A stretch of DNA of 64,000 bases from Streptococcus sanguinis SK1 = NCTC 7863 (GTDB lineage: Bacteria; Bacillota; Bacilli; Lactobacillales; Streptococcaceae), in assembly GCF_000194945.1 (NCBI RefSeq), contig NZ_GL878509.1:323543-387542 (forward strand). Direction: 5' to 3'. A program made the position numbers and the translations under genes. Each line of letters opens with the position of its first letter. Within the stretch, counting starts at the first letter, position 1. Below the pieces are notes generated by a model. That model was not told the origin of the DNA, did not search any database, and saw only the letters and a program-made list of their open reading frames with translations. Positions 33,964-42,793 of this stretch are shown in pieces.

Positions 33964-35259
33964 TTAATCCAGCCCCACGCGCTTGAAGATTTCATCCACG
34001 CGCTTGGTGTAGTAAACCGGATTGAAGATTTCATCAATTTCTTCTTGAGTCAAGCGAGAAGTGACTTCTGGGTCCGCTTCGAGCAGAGGCTTGAAGTCCA
34101 CTTGATTGTCCCAAGACTGGGCAGTCTTTGGCTGCACCAAGTCATAAGCCTGCTCCCGAGTCATGCCTTTTTCGATCAAGGTCAACATAGCCCGCTGGCT
34201 GAAGATGAGACCAAAGGTCGAGTTCATGTTGCGCTTCATGTTTTCTGGGAAGACAGTCAAGTTCTTGACGATATTACCGAAGCGGTTGAGCATATAGTCG
34301 ATGAGAATGGTCGTGTCCGGAGCGATAATCCGCTCAGCTGATGAGTGGGAAATGTCACGCTCATGCCAGAGAGAGACATTCTCAAAGGCCGTCACCATGT
34401 GACCGCGAATAACACGCGCCAGACCAGTCATATTTTCAGAGCCAATTGGATTGCGTTTGTGAGGCATAGCCGATGAACCCTTTTGCCCCTTAGCAAAGAA
34501 CTCTTCGACCTCGCGCTGCTCAGACTTTTGCAGACCGCGAATTTCAGTCGCCATGCGCTCGATAGATGTCGCAATCAAGGCTAAGGCAGAGAAGTATTCA
34601 GCGTGGAGGTCACGTGGCAATACTTGAGTCGAAATCTCCTGCGGACGGATGCCTAATTTCTCACAGACATAGCTTTCCACAAATGGCGGAATATTGGCAA
34701 AGTTTCCAACCGCACCAGAGATTTTCCCAGCTTCCACACCCGCAGCCGCAAGCTCGAAACGCTCGATATTGCGCTTCATTTCGCTGTACCAAGTCGCAAG
34801 CTTAAGACCAAAAGTCGTCGGCTCCGCATGCACCCCGTGGGTCCGCCCCATCATGATGGTGAACTTGTGCTCCCGCGCCCGCTCTGCAATGATATCGGTG
34901 AAGCGACGCAGATCCTCACGAATGATGTCATTGGCCTGCTTGTAGAGGTAGCCGTAAGCCGTATCCACCACATCGGTCGAGGTCAGGCCATAGTGCACCC
35001 ACTTGCGCTCTTCGCCCAGTGTCTCAGAAACCGCTCGCGTGAAAGCCACCACATCGTGGCGCGTCTCCTGCTCAATCTCCAAGATGCGGTCGATGTCAAA
35101 CCCAGCCTTCTCACGAATCAAGGCCACATCTTCCTTGGGAATCTCACCCAACTCAGCCCAGGCCTCATCAGCTAGAATCTCTACCTCCAGCCAAGCCTTG
35201 TACTTATTTTCCTCAGTCCAAATGTTCGCCATTTCGGGGCGGCTATATCTTTCAATCAT
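33964..35259 (-). CDS. purB: Adenylosuccinate lyase
   Basis: A 431-residue lyase acting in both IMP synthesis (SAICAR to AICAR) and AMP synthesis. Signature motifs are [23 protein letters not shown] and the fumarase-family loop [18 protein letters not shown], with the catalytic Ser in the loop. The length is normal. Terminal gene of the pur cluster; a 138-nt spacer with a CTCGTATT/AATACGGG hairpin (about 35310-35336) separates it from the kinase gene. Confidence 0.97.
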   Translation of the reverse strand: MIERYSRPEMANIWTEENKYKAWLEVEILADEAWAELGEIPKEDVALIREKAGFDIDRILEIEQETRHDVVAFTRAVSETLGEERKWVHYGLTSTDVVDTAYGYLYKQANDIIREDLRRFTDIIAERAREHKFTIMMGRTHGVHAEPTTFGLKLATWYSEMKRNIERFELAAAGVEAGKISGAVGNFANIPPFVESYVCEKLGIRPQEISTQVLPRDLHAEYFSALALIATSIERMATEIRGLQKSEQREVEEFFAKGQKGSSAMPHKRNPIGSENMTGLARVIRGHMVTAFENVSLWHERDISHSSAERIIAPDTTILIDYMLNRFGNIVKNLTVFPENMKRNMNSTFGLIFSQRAMLTLIEKGMTREQAYDLVQPKTAQSWDNQVDFKPLLEADPEVTSRLTQEEIDEIFNPVYYTKRVDEIFKRVGLD

Positions 35260-35397
35260 TTTTAGTTTACCTTTCTTTTGTTTAAAGTTTCAGTTAAAGC
35301 AAGTCCGAAGCCCGTATTCAGTTGGATAAATACGAGTGCCCTTGTTCCTTTCTATATTTTTAGCTTATTTCGAGCGTTTAAACAACTACTGAAAATT

Positions 35398-37356
35398 TTA
35401 ATTTATTTTCTTAAAACCAAGTATCTTTGCTAAAATTGAATCAATCTCCCAAGAGATTTTTAAGTCCAGAATAATTTCATCATCAATGACTTTAGATTTT
35501 TGAATAATATCATCATTGAAATCTAACCACAGATTATGATTTGATTTTGTTATATTCGATGCAAAGTCTTTAAAATTTTCAAATTGATGTTCATCTGCAA
35601 ATATAAATCTAATAGTTTTATCATCAAGATAATCATATGACATAGCCCATTGGTTTATAACCTCTTGACAAATCAATTCAATCTTCTCATATTGAATTCT
35701 TTCAAATTCAGTATCTTTTTTAAACAAAGACAACTCTGTCTCATTGTCTGAATATGTCAATGTTCTATCCCAATTTATCACAATATTATCTTCTAATTCA
35801 CTCTGTTCAATACCCAGTTCTAATAAAAACGTCCTTAACCAAAGTATAGGTGCATTTTCTATGTGATAAAACAGATTTTTATACATCCATTGTTCATCTT
35901 CAATTTGTTTTAGAATTTCTTCAGCATGATGATCTAGGCATGCTGAGAAATATTTTTTTATTTGTCCATAAATCTTACCTGAAATCATATATATATTGAG
36001 AACTGTCTCTAATCTATCATAAAGACCTTGGTACTCTCTTTCGTCAAGAAACGAAAGAGATGGGCCACTTTCATCTTTAGCTTCACAGAGGAATTTATTA
36101 CGACAAATATCTAAAATTTTATAACCTGCAGCTAATTTTTTTAAGTAAGACGAAACACTAAATCCAATATTTTTATGATAATTCAACTCATATTGCTTAT
36201 CAATATTATCATCTAGCTTAAATTTAGTCGCAAAATAAACATCTTTAGTAGCTTGGCTTAAAATATTCTCTAGTTCCTCAGGAGATAAATCTTCTGGAAA
36301 TCCGTCCTCTAAATCCGAACTAAGGTAATCTAAGTCTTCAGACAGAGTTTCTCTAGCTTCTTTCAATAAACTTAAAGCACAATTAATACTTATTCTTTTG
36401 TCAACATCCTGCCTTAACATCTTTTTGACTATATTATCAAGTTCAAATAAAAATGGATACTCATCACTTATTAACCGAGGATTGTCACCGTGAGCGACTC
36501 TTTTAGTAAAACACTCATTAATAATTAATCCAAATGAATAAATGTCCACTGCTTGAGTTACATTTTGAGCATTGCCTTTAATATATTGTTCAGGAGCCAG
36601 ATATACTCTGTTATTTAACAAATCATTTTTCTTAGTTAAACTAGAATCCTTGAAATGTGCAATACCAAAATCCGTTAAAACTAGATGTCCGTCGTCCGCA
36701 ATCAATACGTTTTCTGGCTTTAAATCCCTGTGTATAATTCCTTTTCTATGAATATACTTTAAAGCTTCTCCAAGTTCAATAATAATATTAAAAATCTGCT
36801 CATAATCTAATAATTGGGGAATGATCTTCTTTAAATCATTTTCATAGAATGGCATGATACTGTACTGAACTTCTTCACCATCAATCAATAACTCTCCATA
36901 AATAGGTTTTATAATATTGGGATGATTTAATTTTTGAACACTTTCAATTTCCTGTTTATATCTTTGAACTCTATCCGTTCTTAAATCTTTAATAATTTTG
37001 ATAGCATAAAAATTTTGTTCTTTCTCCGCTTTGTATACAGTACCTTCTCCACCTTCTTTTGGATCTTCACCACTAATAGTATAGCCAAGTTCTAAAAGTT
37101 CCTTTTGTAATTTTTTTAATTTTACCATTTTTTCAAACTCTTCTTTCCCAATCCATACAGACGGGTAGTGATCTAGTGTATTCAAATCAGTATCCAATGG
37201 CAAATCATAAATTGCTAAATAGTTTTCGGGGTATTGAGCAACTAGCTCTTCATACTTAGCCTTCACTTTTTCGTGATTGTTACTAGCATACAAAACTTCT
37301 ATAACTGCTCCAGTCTTATCCTTCTCAACAAAAGCATTGACAATGATTTGAATCAT
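35398..37356 (-). CDS. Cytoplasmic Ser/Thr protein kinase with a duplicated N-terminal 75-aa module
   Basis: A 652-residue protein. Residues 1-75 closely match the separate 75-aa protein encoded at 38438-38665 (shared HEKVKAKY, NYLAIYDLPLDTDL, HYPSV, KEEF). Residues ~90-345 are a complete Hanks-type kinase: glycine loop GGEGTVYKA, Lys120 in YAIKII, HRDLKPEN (209-216), DFG (229-231), YLAPEQ and VDIYSFGLI. The remaining ~300 residues are helical and unrecognised, with no membrane helix and no PASTA repeats, so it is not a StkP/PknB receptor. The gene is visibly AT-rich compared with purB and purK, suggesting horizontal gain. No phosphatase gene is adjacent. A role in phage defence or stress is only a guess. 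Confidence 0.85.
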   Translation of the reverse strand: MIQIIVNAFVEKDKTGAVIEVLYASNNHEKVKAKYEELVAQYPENYLAIYDLPLDTDLNTLDHYPSVWIGKEEFEKMVKLKKLQKELLELGYTISGEDPKEGGEGTVYKAEKEQNFYAIKIIKDLRTDRVQRYKQEIESVQKLNHPNIIKPIYGELLIDGEEVQYSIMPFYENDLKKIIPQLLDYEQIFNIIIELGEALKYIHRKGIIHRDLKPENVLIADDGHLVLTDFGIAHFKDSSLTKKNDLLNNRVYLAPEQYIKGNAQNVTQAVDIYSFGLIINECFTKRVAHGDNPRLISDEYPFLFELDNIVKKMLRQDVDKRISINCALSLLKEARETLSEDLDYLSSDLEDGFPEDLSPEELENILSQATKDVYFATKFKLDDNIDKQYELNYHKNIGFSVSSYLKKLAAGYKILDICRNKFLCEAKDESGPSLSFLDEREYQGLYDRLETVLNIYMISGKIYGQIKKYFSACLDHHAEEILKQIEDEQWMYKNLFYHIENAPILWLRTFLLELGIEQSELEDNIVINWDRTLTYSDNETELSLFKKDTEFERIQYEKIELICQEVINQWAMSYDYLDDKTIRFIFADEHQFENFKDFASNITKSNHNLWLDFNDDIIQKSKVIDDEIILDLKISWEIDSILAKILGFKKIN

Positions 37357-37375
37357 AGATTTTTTCCATTAAATT

Positions 37376-37642
37376 CTAAAAATTTTCTTCTTCCTCAGAA
37401 TCTTCGTAAACACAAAATTCAATCGAAAGTTTTATGGGGCGACTTGTTAATCCACAACTCTCTATATATTCATAGACCTCATCATCATCGCGCGTATGCT
37501 CTATAACTAGCTGATTATTTGTTATCTCTACAATATGAATGCCTTCTGCATCCGGAATTTCTGGAATGACTACATCATCCGCATAAGTAAATGTTAGAGT
37601 AGTAATATCATCCTCAAATACATCATCGAATTCTTCCATCAT
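37376..37642 (-). CDS. Small very acidic protein upstream of the kinase
   Basis: An 88-residue unknown protein with about a third Asp and Glu, starting MMEEFDDVFEDDI and ending EDSEEEENF. IHIVEITNNQLVIEHTRDDD suggests a beta-rich core. The ATG at 37642 lies directly behind the stop of the purK-end copy, and there is no clear ribosome-binding site. It is 19 nt upstream of the kinase, so they are probably co-expressed; it could be a partner, substrate or inhibitor. Confidence 0.6.
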   Translation of the reverse strand: MMEEFDDVFEDDITTLTFTYADDVVIPEIPDAEGIHIVEITNNQLVIEHTRDDDEVYEYIESCGLTSRPIKLSIEFCVYEDSEEEENF

Positions 37643-37643
37643 T

Positions 37644-37739
37644 CTAAAAATCAATCCCTTTCCCTAATTCAACCACGCTATCTGGCGCATCACTACGCAA
37701 GGTCACATGACCCACCTTACGATTGCACTTGTCTTCTAT
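37644..37739 (-). pseudogene. Duplicate 3' end of purK (32 codons)
   Basis: In-frame copy of the last 31 residues of PurK plus stop: IEDKCNRKVGHVTLRSDAPD then [11 protein letters not shown], against [20 protein letters not shown] then [11 protein letters not shown] in the intact gene. By eye about 15% of the bases differ, more than expected for a recent internal duplication and consistent with import from a related species. It starts two bases after the racemase stop codon. Confidence 0.85.
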
Positions 37740-37741
37740 GG

Positions 37742-38434
37742 TCACTTATTTACCGCCCACTCTGCTGCTTTCTCTGCGTGGATTACTGTTGTGTCGTAGA
37801 GAGGCAGGTCAGTGTCGGATTGCTTGACGAGGAGACCTATCTCGGTACAACCCAAGATAACAGCTTCTGCGCCTGCTTTTTTCAAATCATCTATAACGGC
37901 AAGATAAGTCTGCTTTGAGCTTTCTTTGATATCTCCTAGACAGAGTTCATCATAAATAATTCGATTAACCTCTGTAATGCCAGCTTGATCTGGAATCAGC
38001 ACTTCTAAACCAGATTCTATTAATTTCTCCTTGTAAAAATCTTGAGTCATGGTGTACTTGGTTCCTAGGAGGCCGACTCTTTGAATCCCGTCAGCCAACA
38101 AGGCCTGCGCAGTTGCTTGCGCAATATGCAAGATTGGAATCGCAATCTGCTCTTGTATCTGCGGAGCAACCTTGTGCATGGTGTTGGTGCAAATAACAAT
38201 GAAATCTGCACCTGCTTGCTCCAAGCGCTTAGCAACATCTGCCAAAAGTTGACCGCTTTTCTCCCAGTCCCCTACTGCTTGATAATGCTCAATCTCTGCA
38301 AAATCAACACTGTAAAGCAGAATCTTAGCTGAATGCAAGCCTCCCAGCTCTTTTTTGATGGTTTCGTTAATGATTTGGTAGTAAGATGTGGTGCTTTCCC
38401 AACTCATACCACCAATCAGGCCAATAGTTTTCAT
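37742..38434 (-). CDS. Aspartate/glutamate racemase family protein
   Basis: A 230-residue cofactor-independent racemase. It starts KTIGLIGGMSWESTTSYYQ; the two catalytic cysteines are in DFIVICTNTMHKVA and AVILGCTEIGLLV. It would interconvert L- and D-Asp or Glu, or a related amino acid. It lies in the purK-purB island, 3 nt after the 75-aa gene, and is not part of purine synthesis. Confidence 0.9.
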   Translation of the reverse strand: MKTIGLIGGMSWESTTSYYQIINETIKKELGGLHSAKILLYSVDFAEIEHYQAVGDWEKSGQLLADVAKRLEQAGADFIVICTNTMHKVAPQIQEQIAIPILHIAQATAQALLADGIQRVGLLGTKYTMTQDFYKEKLIESGLEVLIPDQAGITEVNRIIYDELCLGDIKESSKQTYLAVIDDLKKAGAEAVILGCTEIGLLVKQSDTDLPLYDTTVIHAEKAAEWAVNK

Positions 38435-38437
38435 AGG

Positions 38438-38665
38438 CTAATCAAACTCCTCCTTGCTTATCGCCACCGACGGATAGTGCGACAAGCTACTCAGATCTGT
38501 ATCCAATGGCAAATCATAGATAGCTAGATAATTGTTTGGATATTGAATCTTTAATTCCTGATATTTGGCTTTTACTTTTTCATGGTTGGCACTGGCAAAG
38601 AGCACTTCTACAACAGCAGTTTCTTTGCCTCCTTCCACAAAAGCATTGACGATGATTTGAATCAT
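38438..38665 (-). CDS. Conserved 75-aa protein of unknown function, paralogue of the kinase N-terminus
   Basis: A 75-residue soluble protein beginning MIQIIVNAFVEGG, with an AGGAGG ribosome-binding site. A similar small gene lies between purK and purB in pneumococcus as I recall, so this is probably the resident ancestral gene. The same module forms the N-terminus of the kinase at 35398-37356. No function known; the pattern of hydrophobic beta strands and a central helix (NHEKVKAKYQEL) suggests a small alpha/beta domain. Confidence 0.8.
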   Translation of the reverse strand: MIQIIVNAFVEGGKETAVVEVLFASANHEKVKAKYQELKIQYPNNYLAIYDLPLDTDLSSLSHYPSVAISKEEFD

Positions 38666-38679
38666 AGAAACCTCCTATA

Positions 38680-39315
38680 TCACAATTCAACATCTAACTT
38701 TAAAATATCTCCCTTTTCTCCATAATGGAGAAGCCGCAGATATTCTCCCCAAACTCTGGACTTGCCAATGTCTGTATTCATCCAGCTATCCCGACCAATC
38801 TCAACATCCTTGTAAAAGGCGTTGAAGGTATATGGGATGTAGCGAAGATGCTTCGGTAAGTGCTGAGCCAAAGTCCGCCATTGCCTACCAGTCGCGTGGC
38901 TTTTGCAAATGAACATAACGGTCTCAACAGTGTTAAAATCAAAAATTTCTTTGGCAAACAGTACATTTTCTAAAGTATTGCTAGAGGAGCTTTCAGATTT
39001 AATCGCTTCTTCAGGAATGCCCGCAGCCAGCAGATGCTGAATAATAACCTCTGCCTCTGTATGTCCATTCCAATCTGGATGAGGCGTACCTGTCAAACTT
39101 CGGCCGCCAGTCACAATGATTCGTCTTACATAGCCTTTTTGATATGCCTCAATAGCTCTTTCCCAGTGGCCTGAGTGAGTCCCGCTGAAAACAAATAAAA
39201 CATCACACGGCTGAGGTTCGATTATTTCTCCAAAAACACTCTTAGTTAAAAAGGAAATTTCTTTATCAGAGAACTCTTTCGGAACTTCTGGACTTTTTGG
39301 GATAATTGGTCTCAT
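38680..39315 (-). CDS. YdcF/DUF218 family protein
   Basis: A 211-residue protein with a DUF218 domain: CDVLFVFSGTHSGHWERAIE, RRIIVTGGRSLTG, SSSNTLENVLFAKE and VMFICKSHATGRQW. YdcF-like proteins have a Rossmann-type fold and bind SAM or act on cell-envelope precursors; the function is unsettled. There is no signal peptide or membrane helix. It lies 27 nt behind purK and is probably accessory cargo. Confidence 0.85.
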   Translation of the reverse strand: MRPIIPKSPEVPKEFSDKEISFLTKSVFGEIIEPQPCDVLFVFSGTHSGHWERAIEAYQKGYVRRIIVTGGRSLTGTPHPDWNGHTEAEVIIQHLLAAGIPEEAIKSESSSSNTLENVLFAKEIFDFNTVETVMFICKSHATGRQWRTLAQHLPKHLRYIPYTFNAFYKDVEIGRDSWMNTDIGKSRVWGEYLRLLHYGEKGDILKLDVEL

Positions 39316-39342
39316 CTATAACATTTCCTCCACAGAGTTTTC

Positions 39343-40434
39343 TTAAAAATCAATCCCTTTCCCTAATTCAACCACACTATCCGGCACATCACTAAACAAA
39401 GTCACATGCCCCATCTTGCGGTTGTGCTTCGCTTCTATTTTACCATACAGGTGGAGGTGGGCGCTTGGATTTTCTGTGACATATTTCTCAGCGGCTTCGA
39501 TATGCTGGCCGAGTACGTTGAGCATAACGGCTGGAGCATGCAGGTGGATAGCTGGCAATGGTGCTCCGAGAACGCCGAGAATATGGGTGTCAAACTGCGA
39601 GAAGTCGCAGGCTTCGATAGAGTAGTGGCCAGAGTTGTGTGGACGTGGGGCAATCTCGTTGACAATGATATCATCAGCCGTCGCAAACATTTCCACACAA
39701 AGGGTTCCAGACAGCTTGAGCTGTTCTGCGATTCGCACCGCCATTGCTTTGGCCTTGTTAGCCAGACTTTCTGAAATGCGGGCTGGCACGATGGTCTTAG
39801 ACAGGATATTGTTGCGGTGGATATTTTCCTGAACTGGGAAAACCGTGACGTCCTTGCCATTTCCTGACACGATTACGGAAATTTCAAGGTCAAAATTGAC
39901 AAACTCTTCTAAGACACAAGCTGATGAGTCAGCTAGCGCATAGGCTTCTGCCAAGTCTGCTTCTGAGCGAATAACCTTTTGCCCATGACCGTCATAGCCG
40001 CCTGTCGCAGTCTTGAGGACATAGTTTTTCGACAGGTCCATATCTGCCAAGTCTTGGCTAGAAGTCACGACCTTGTAGGGTGCAACGGTGACTTGGGCCT
40101 TGTTTGAGAGAAAATCCTTTTCAAAAATCCGATTTTGAGAAATGCGGAGCAGGTCCGTTCCTTGAGGGAGCTGACCATCCTTGATAACGGCATCCAAACC
40201 GTCCGCATCGACATTTTCAAACTCATAGGTCAGGACATCGCAACGATCAGCCAGCTGACGAAGGGCGTCCACATCATTATAAGGCGCCACGATGACCTCT
40301 GCCACACGAGAGGCCGGGCAATTCGCCGCTGGATCTAGCGCGATGACCTTGTGCCCCATGTAGATAGCAGAAATGGCCATCATCTGACCCAGCTGACCGC
40401 CACCGATGATTCCGATTGTTTTAGATGAGCTCAT
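39343..40434 (-). CDS. purK: N5-carboxyaminoimidazole ribonucleotide synthase
   Basis: A 363-residue ATP-grasp enzyme that carboxylates AIR to N5-CAIR. It starts [45 protein letters not shown] and [17 protein letters not shown] are signatures. I use the ATG at 40434 after GAGGAG; it overlaps purE by 14 nt. Confidence 0.96.
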   Translation of the reverse strand: MSSSKTIGIIGGGQLGQMMAISAIYMGHKVIALDPAANCPASRVAEVIVAPYNDVDALRQLADRCDVLTYEFENVDADGLDAVIKDGQLPQGTDLLRISQNRIFEKDFLSNKAQVTVAPYKVVTSSQDLADMDLSKNYVLKTATGGYDGHGQKVIRSEADLAEAYALADSSACVLEEFVNFDLEISVIVSGNGKDVTVFPVQENIHRNNILSKTIVPARISESLANKAKAMAVRIAEQLKLSGTLCVEMFATADDIIVNEIAPRPHNSGHYSIEACDFSQFDTHILGVLGAPLPAIHLHAPAVMLNVLGQHIEAAEKYVTENPSAHLHLYGKIEAKHNRKMGHVTLFSDVPDSVVELGKGIDF

Positions 40435-40909
40435 TCGTAGACTCCTCAGCGATTTTTCCTTGTTCTTCAGCAAAATCTGCTAGCGCGGCTGCTAGGCCTT
40501 GATCTTCAATGGCCAAGATCCGAAGGGCAGTCAGGGCAGCGTTTGTCGCTCCCGCTTCCCCAATAGCCATAGTTGCCACAGGTACACCGCCTGGCATCTG
40601 CACAATCGAATAAAGCGAGTCCAGACCACTGAGAGCGCGTGATTTGACCGGTACACCGATGACAGGCAGAGTGGTCTTAGCCGCTACCCTTCCTGGCAAA
40701 TGGGCTGCACCACCAGCACCTGCTATGATGACTTTGATGCCGCGACTGCGGGCTTCTTCTGCATGCTGAAACATGAGGTCAGGCGTGCGGTGGGCAGAGA
40801 CGACTTTCTTTTCGTAGGCTACACCGAAGCGATCTAGGATTTGGGCAGTTTTTTGCATGGTTGCCCAGTCGGATTTTGAGCCCATGATGATGGAAATAAT
40901 TGGTTTCAT
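40421..40909 (-). CDS. purE: N5-carboxyaminoimidazole ribonucleotide mutase
   Basis: A 162-residue class I PurE that converts N5-CAIR to CAIR. Motifs: [35 protein letters not shown] and [16 protein letters not shown]. The start at 40909 follows AAGGA and gives the normal length; a longer frame upstream is not used. Confidence 0.96.
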   Translation of the reverse strand: MKPIISIIMGSKSDWATMQKTAQILDRFGVAYEKKVVSAHRTPDLMFQHAEEARSRGIKVIIAGAGGAAHLPGRVAAKTTLPVIGVPVKSRALSGLDSLYSIVQMPGGVPVATMAIGEAGATNAALTALRILAIEDQGLAAALADFAEEQGKIAEESTNELI

Positions 40910-40930
40910 TGTTAATATCCTTTTTCTTTT

Positions 40931-41063
40931 TGATAATGGTCTTAGGTGGTGGGTCGGAAGCAAACCTTCGGTTTCATTCCTAAAATTTGAGCCTGAAGTC
41001 TCAAATTTTCCCTAGACCAGAACATACACTGTTCTGGTCTTTTCACCACAGCGACCATTATCA
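40931..41063. repeat. 133-nt cloverleaf-shaped inverted-repeat element between purD and purE
   Basis: An outer stem, TGATAATGGTC (40931-40941) with GACCATTATCA (41053-41063), continues after a small internal loop as GTGGTG/CACCAC. It encloses three hairpins: GGAA..AAACC/GGTTT..TTCC (40956-40980), AAAATTTGAG/CTCAAATTTT (40982-41009) and AGACCAGAACA/TGTTCTGGTCT (41014-41040). Nearly every base is paired on either strand. No known riboswitch is recognised. It may be a structured RNA in the purD-purE transcript or a small non-coding mobile repeat. Confidence 0.7.
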
Positions 41064-41207
41064 TATTTGGCGACTGCATCGCCTAAGCTAGCGCTAGTAT
41101 TGCAAATGCTCGAATAAATTCTCAGAATGACCGGGCAAAGCAACAAAGTTCGAACTGAAGTTCTTCAAGGGGCTTTAACACAGTCAATCGTAGATTTTAG
41201 AAGATTT

Positions 41208-42470
41208 TTATTTAACTGCCTTACTCCCGATATCCGTTCGGTAAAAGAGACCTGTTGTGTCTTGTTTTTTTAGTTGGTCGTAGATTTTTTCCTGCGCGGC
41301 TGAGACGGTATCTGCTGTGGTAACCAGCATGTACACTCGGCCGCCATTTGACAGCAGTGCTCTGCTATTTTCCGCAAACTTCGCCCCAGCATAGTAGGTG
41401 ATAATGTCGCCGTCTGTCTTCTCTGGCAGAGGCAGGCCTTTCTCATAGTCCAGCGGGTAGCCCTCTGAGGCGACAACCACTCCAAGTGTCACGCCCTCAT
41501 CCATCCAAGTGATAGTAGGCTCTTTCTTGTCCAAGATGTCCGTGATATTCTGCGCAAAATCAGACGTCAGACGGGGCAGGATAATCTGAGTCTCTGGATC
41601 GCCAAAGCGCGAGTTGAACTCGATAACCTTGGGGCCATCGGCTGTCAGAATCAGCCCAGCATAGAGCACACCAAGATAAGGACGCCCCTCAGCTATCATG
41701 CCTTTGAGAACCGGCTTGATAATCGTCTCAACCGACTGAACCACCACACTTTTTGGCAGGTGAGGAACTGGCGCATAGGCTCCCATACCGCCTGTGTTAG
41801 GACCCTTGTCCCCATCGTAGGCCCGCTTATGGTCTTGGGCCGTCGGAAGAATGTAAAACTTACCGCCATTGACAAAGGCAAAAAGGGAGAACTCCTCGCC
41901 GTCCAGGAACTCTTCGATCACCACACGCGCACCGCTGTCGCCGAACTTATTGTCCAAGAGCATATCGTGAGCTGCTTCGACTGCCTGCTCCACGGTCTCT
42001 GCGACGACCACACCCTTGCCCAGAGCTAGTCCGTCCGCCTTGACCACGATAGGCGCTCCCTGCTTTTCGATATAGGCCTTGGCTTCCTCAAAGTCGGAAA
42101 ATGTGCCATAGGCTGCTGTCGGAACACCGTATTTAACCATGATTTCTTTGGCAAAATCCTTGGACCACTCCAGCTCCGCTGCTAAACGAGATGGACCGAA
42201 AGCCTTGAGTCCAGCTTGGTTAAAATCATCTACAATTCCAGCTGCTAAGGCATCATCCGGACCGATAAAAGACCAAGCAATGTCATTCTCCTTGGCAAAT
42301 TCAATTAGTTTAGAATGTTCGGAAATTCCAATGTTTACTAAATCCAACCCATCCAAGGTCATGCCATCATTTCCAGGAGCGACAAAAACCTGCTCCACAT
42401 CCTTAGACTCCAACAACTTCTTGGCAATCGCGTGCTCACGACCGCCTGAACCAACGACTAAAAGCTTCAT
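41208..42470 (-). CDS. purD: Phosphoribosylamine-glycine ligase
   Basis: A 420-residue ATP-grasp enzyme making GAR from PRA, glycine and ATP. Motifs: LLVVGSGGREHAIAKKL, VVKADGLALGKGVVVA, EEFLDGEEFSLFAFV and GVLYAGLILTADGPKVIEFN. The length is typical. It is separated from purH by the divergently placed CHAP protein gene, so it needs its own promoter (extended -10 at 42568-42576). Confidence 0.96.
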   Translation of the reverse strand: MKLLVVGSGGREHAIAKKLLESKDVEQVFVAPGNDGMTLDGLDLVNIGISEHSKLIEFAKENDIAWSFIGPDDALAAGIVDDFNQAGLKAFGPSRLAAELEWSKDFAKEIMVKYGVPTAAYGTFSDFEEAKAYIEKQGAPIVVKADGLALGKGVVVAETVEQAVEAAHDMLLDNKFGDSGARVVIEEFLDGEEFSLFAFVNGGKFYILPTAQDHKRAYDGDKGPNTGGMGAYAPVPHLPKSVVVQSVETIIKPVLKGMIAEGRPYLGVLYAGLILTADGPKVIEFNSRFGDPETQIILPRLTSDFAQNITDILDKKEPTITWMDEGVTLGVVVASEGYPLDYEKGLPLPEKTDGDIITYYAGAKFAENSRALLSNGGRVYMLVTTADTVSAAQEKIYDQLKKQDTTGLFYRTDIGSKAVK

Positions 42471-42547
42471 AGCTAAGATACCTCAATATCAAATATCACA
42501 GGCGCTTACGCACCAAGCTAACACACCACGTAAAAATTATTGCCATT

Positions 42548-42590
42548 TTTACGAATTATTTATCTAAATTATATCATAATCGTTCGTTTT
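42548..42590 (-). promoter_or_regulatory. purD promoter with possible inverted PurR boxes
   Basis: TGATATAAT (extended -10; TATAAT at 42568-42573) lies between ACGAATTAT (42551-42559, plus) and ACGAACGATTAT (42577-42588, minus). The CGAAC core and inverted pairing resemble PurBoxes (CCGAAC core) bound by PurR, but the match is partial. Confidence 0.4.
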
Positions 42591-42739
42591 ATTCCATTCT
42601 AATGAGAAAAAGAATATCTCTTCTATAATGATTGCCGTAATTATTGTTTTCTTCAGCCTTCTCCTTTTTGAGTGGATTATGCCTATTTTAGACAGAAAAT
42701 ATTCAGGGCTTTTCAAATTTACTATCATTTTCAAATAAG

Positions 42740-42752
42740 TTTTCCGAATAAT
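42740..42752 (+). promoter_or_regulatory. PurBox-like sequence upstream of the CHAP gene
   Basis: TTTTCCGAATAAT matches AWWWCCGAACWWT at all but the first base and the C of CGAAC. About 45 nt before the CHAP gene. Single, imperfect, so uncertain. Confidence 0.3.
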
Positions 42753-42793
42753 ACAGGTGGGCCCATCCAAAACCATTCTTACAAAGGAGTTTT

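Noticed and set aside
35309..35337. Terminator of the kinase gene before purB
   Set aside because: The CTCGTATT/AATACGGG hairpin is not followed by a T-run on the minus strand, so I treat it as an unexplained stem rather than a terminator.
40931..41063. Cloverleaf element as a tRNA or T-box
   Set aside because: Arm lengths, loops and conserved bases do not fit a tRNA, and there is no T-box or specifier sequence.
42471..42793. Purine riboswitch upstream of purD
   Set aside because: No conserved xpt-type three-way junction is visible; streptococcal pur genes are generally controlled by PurR.
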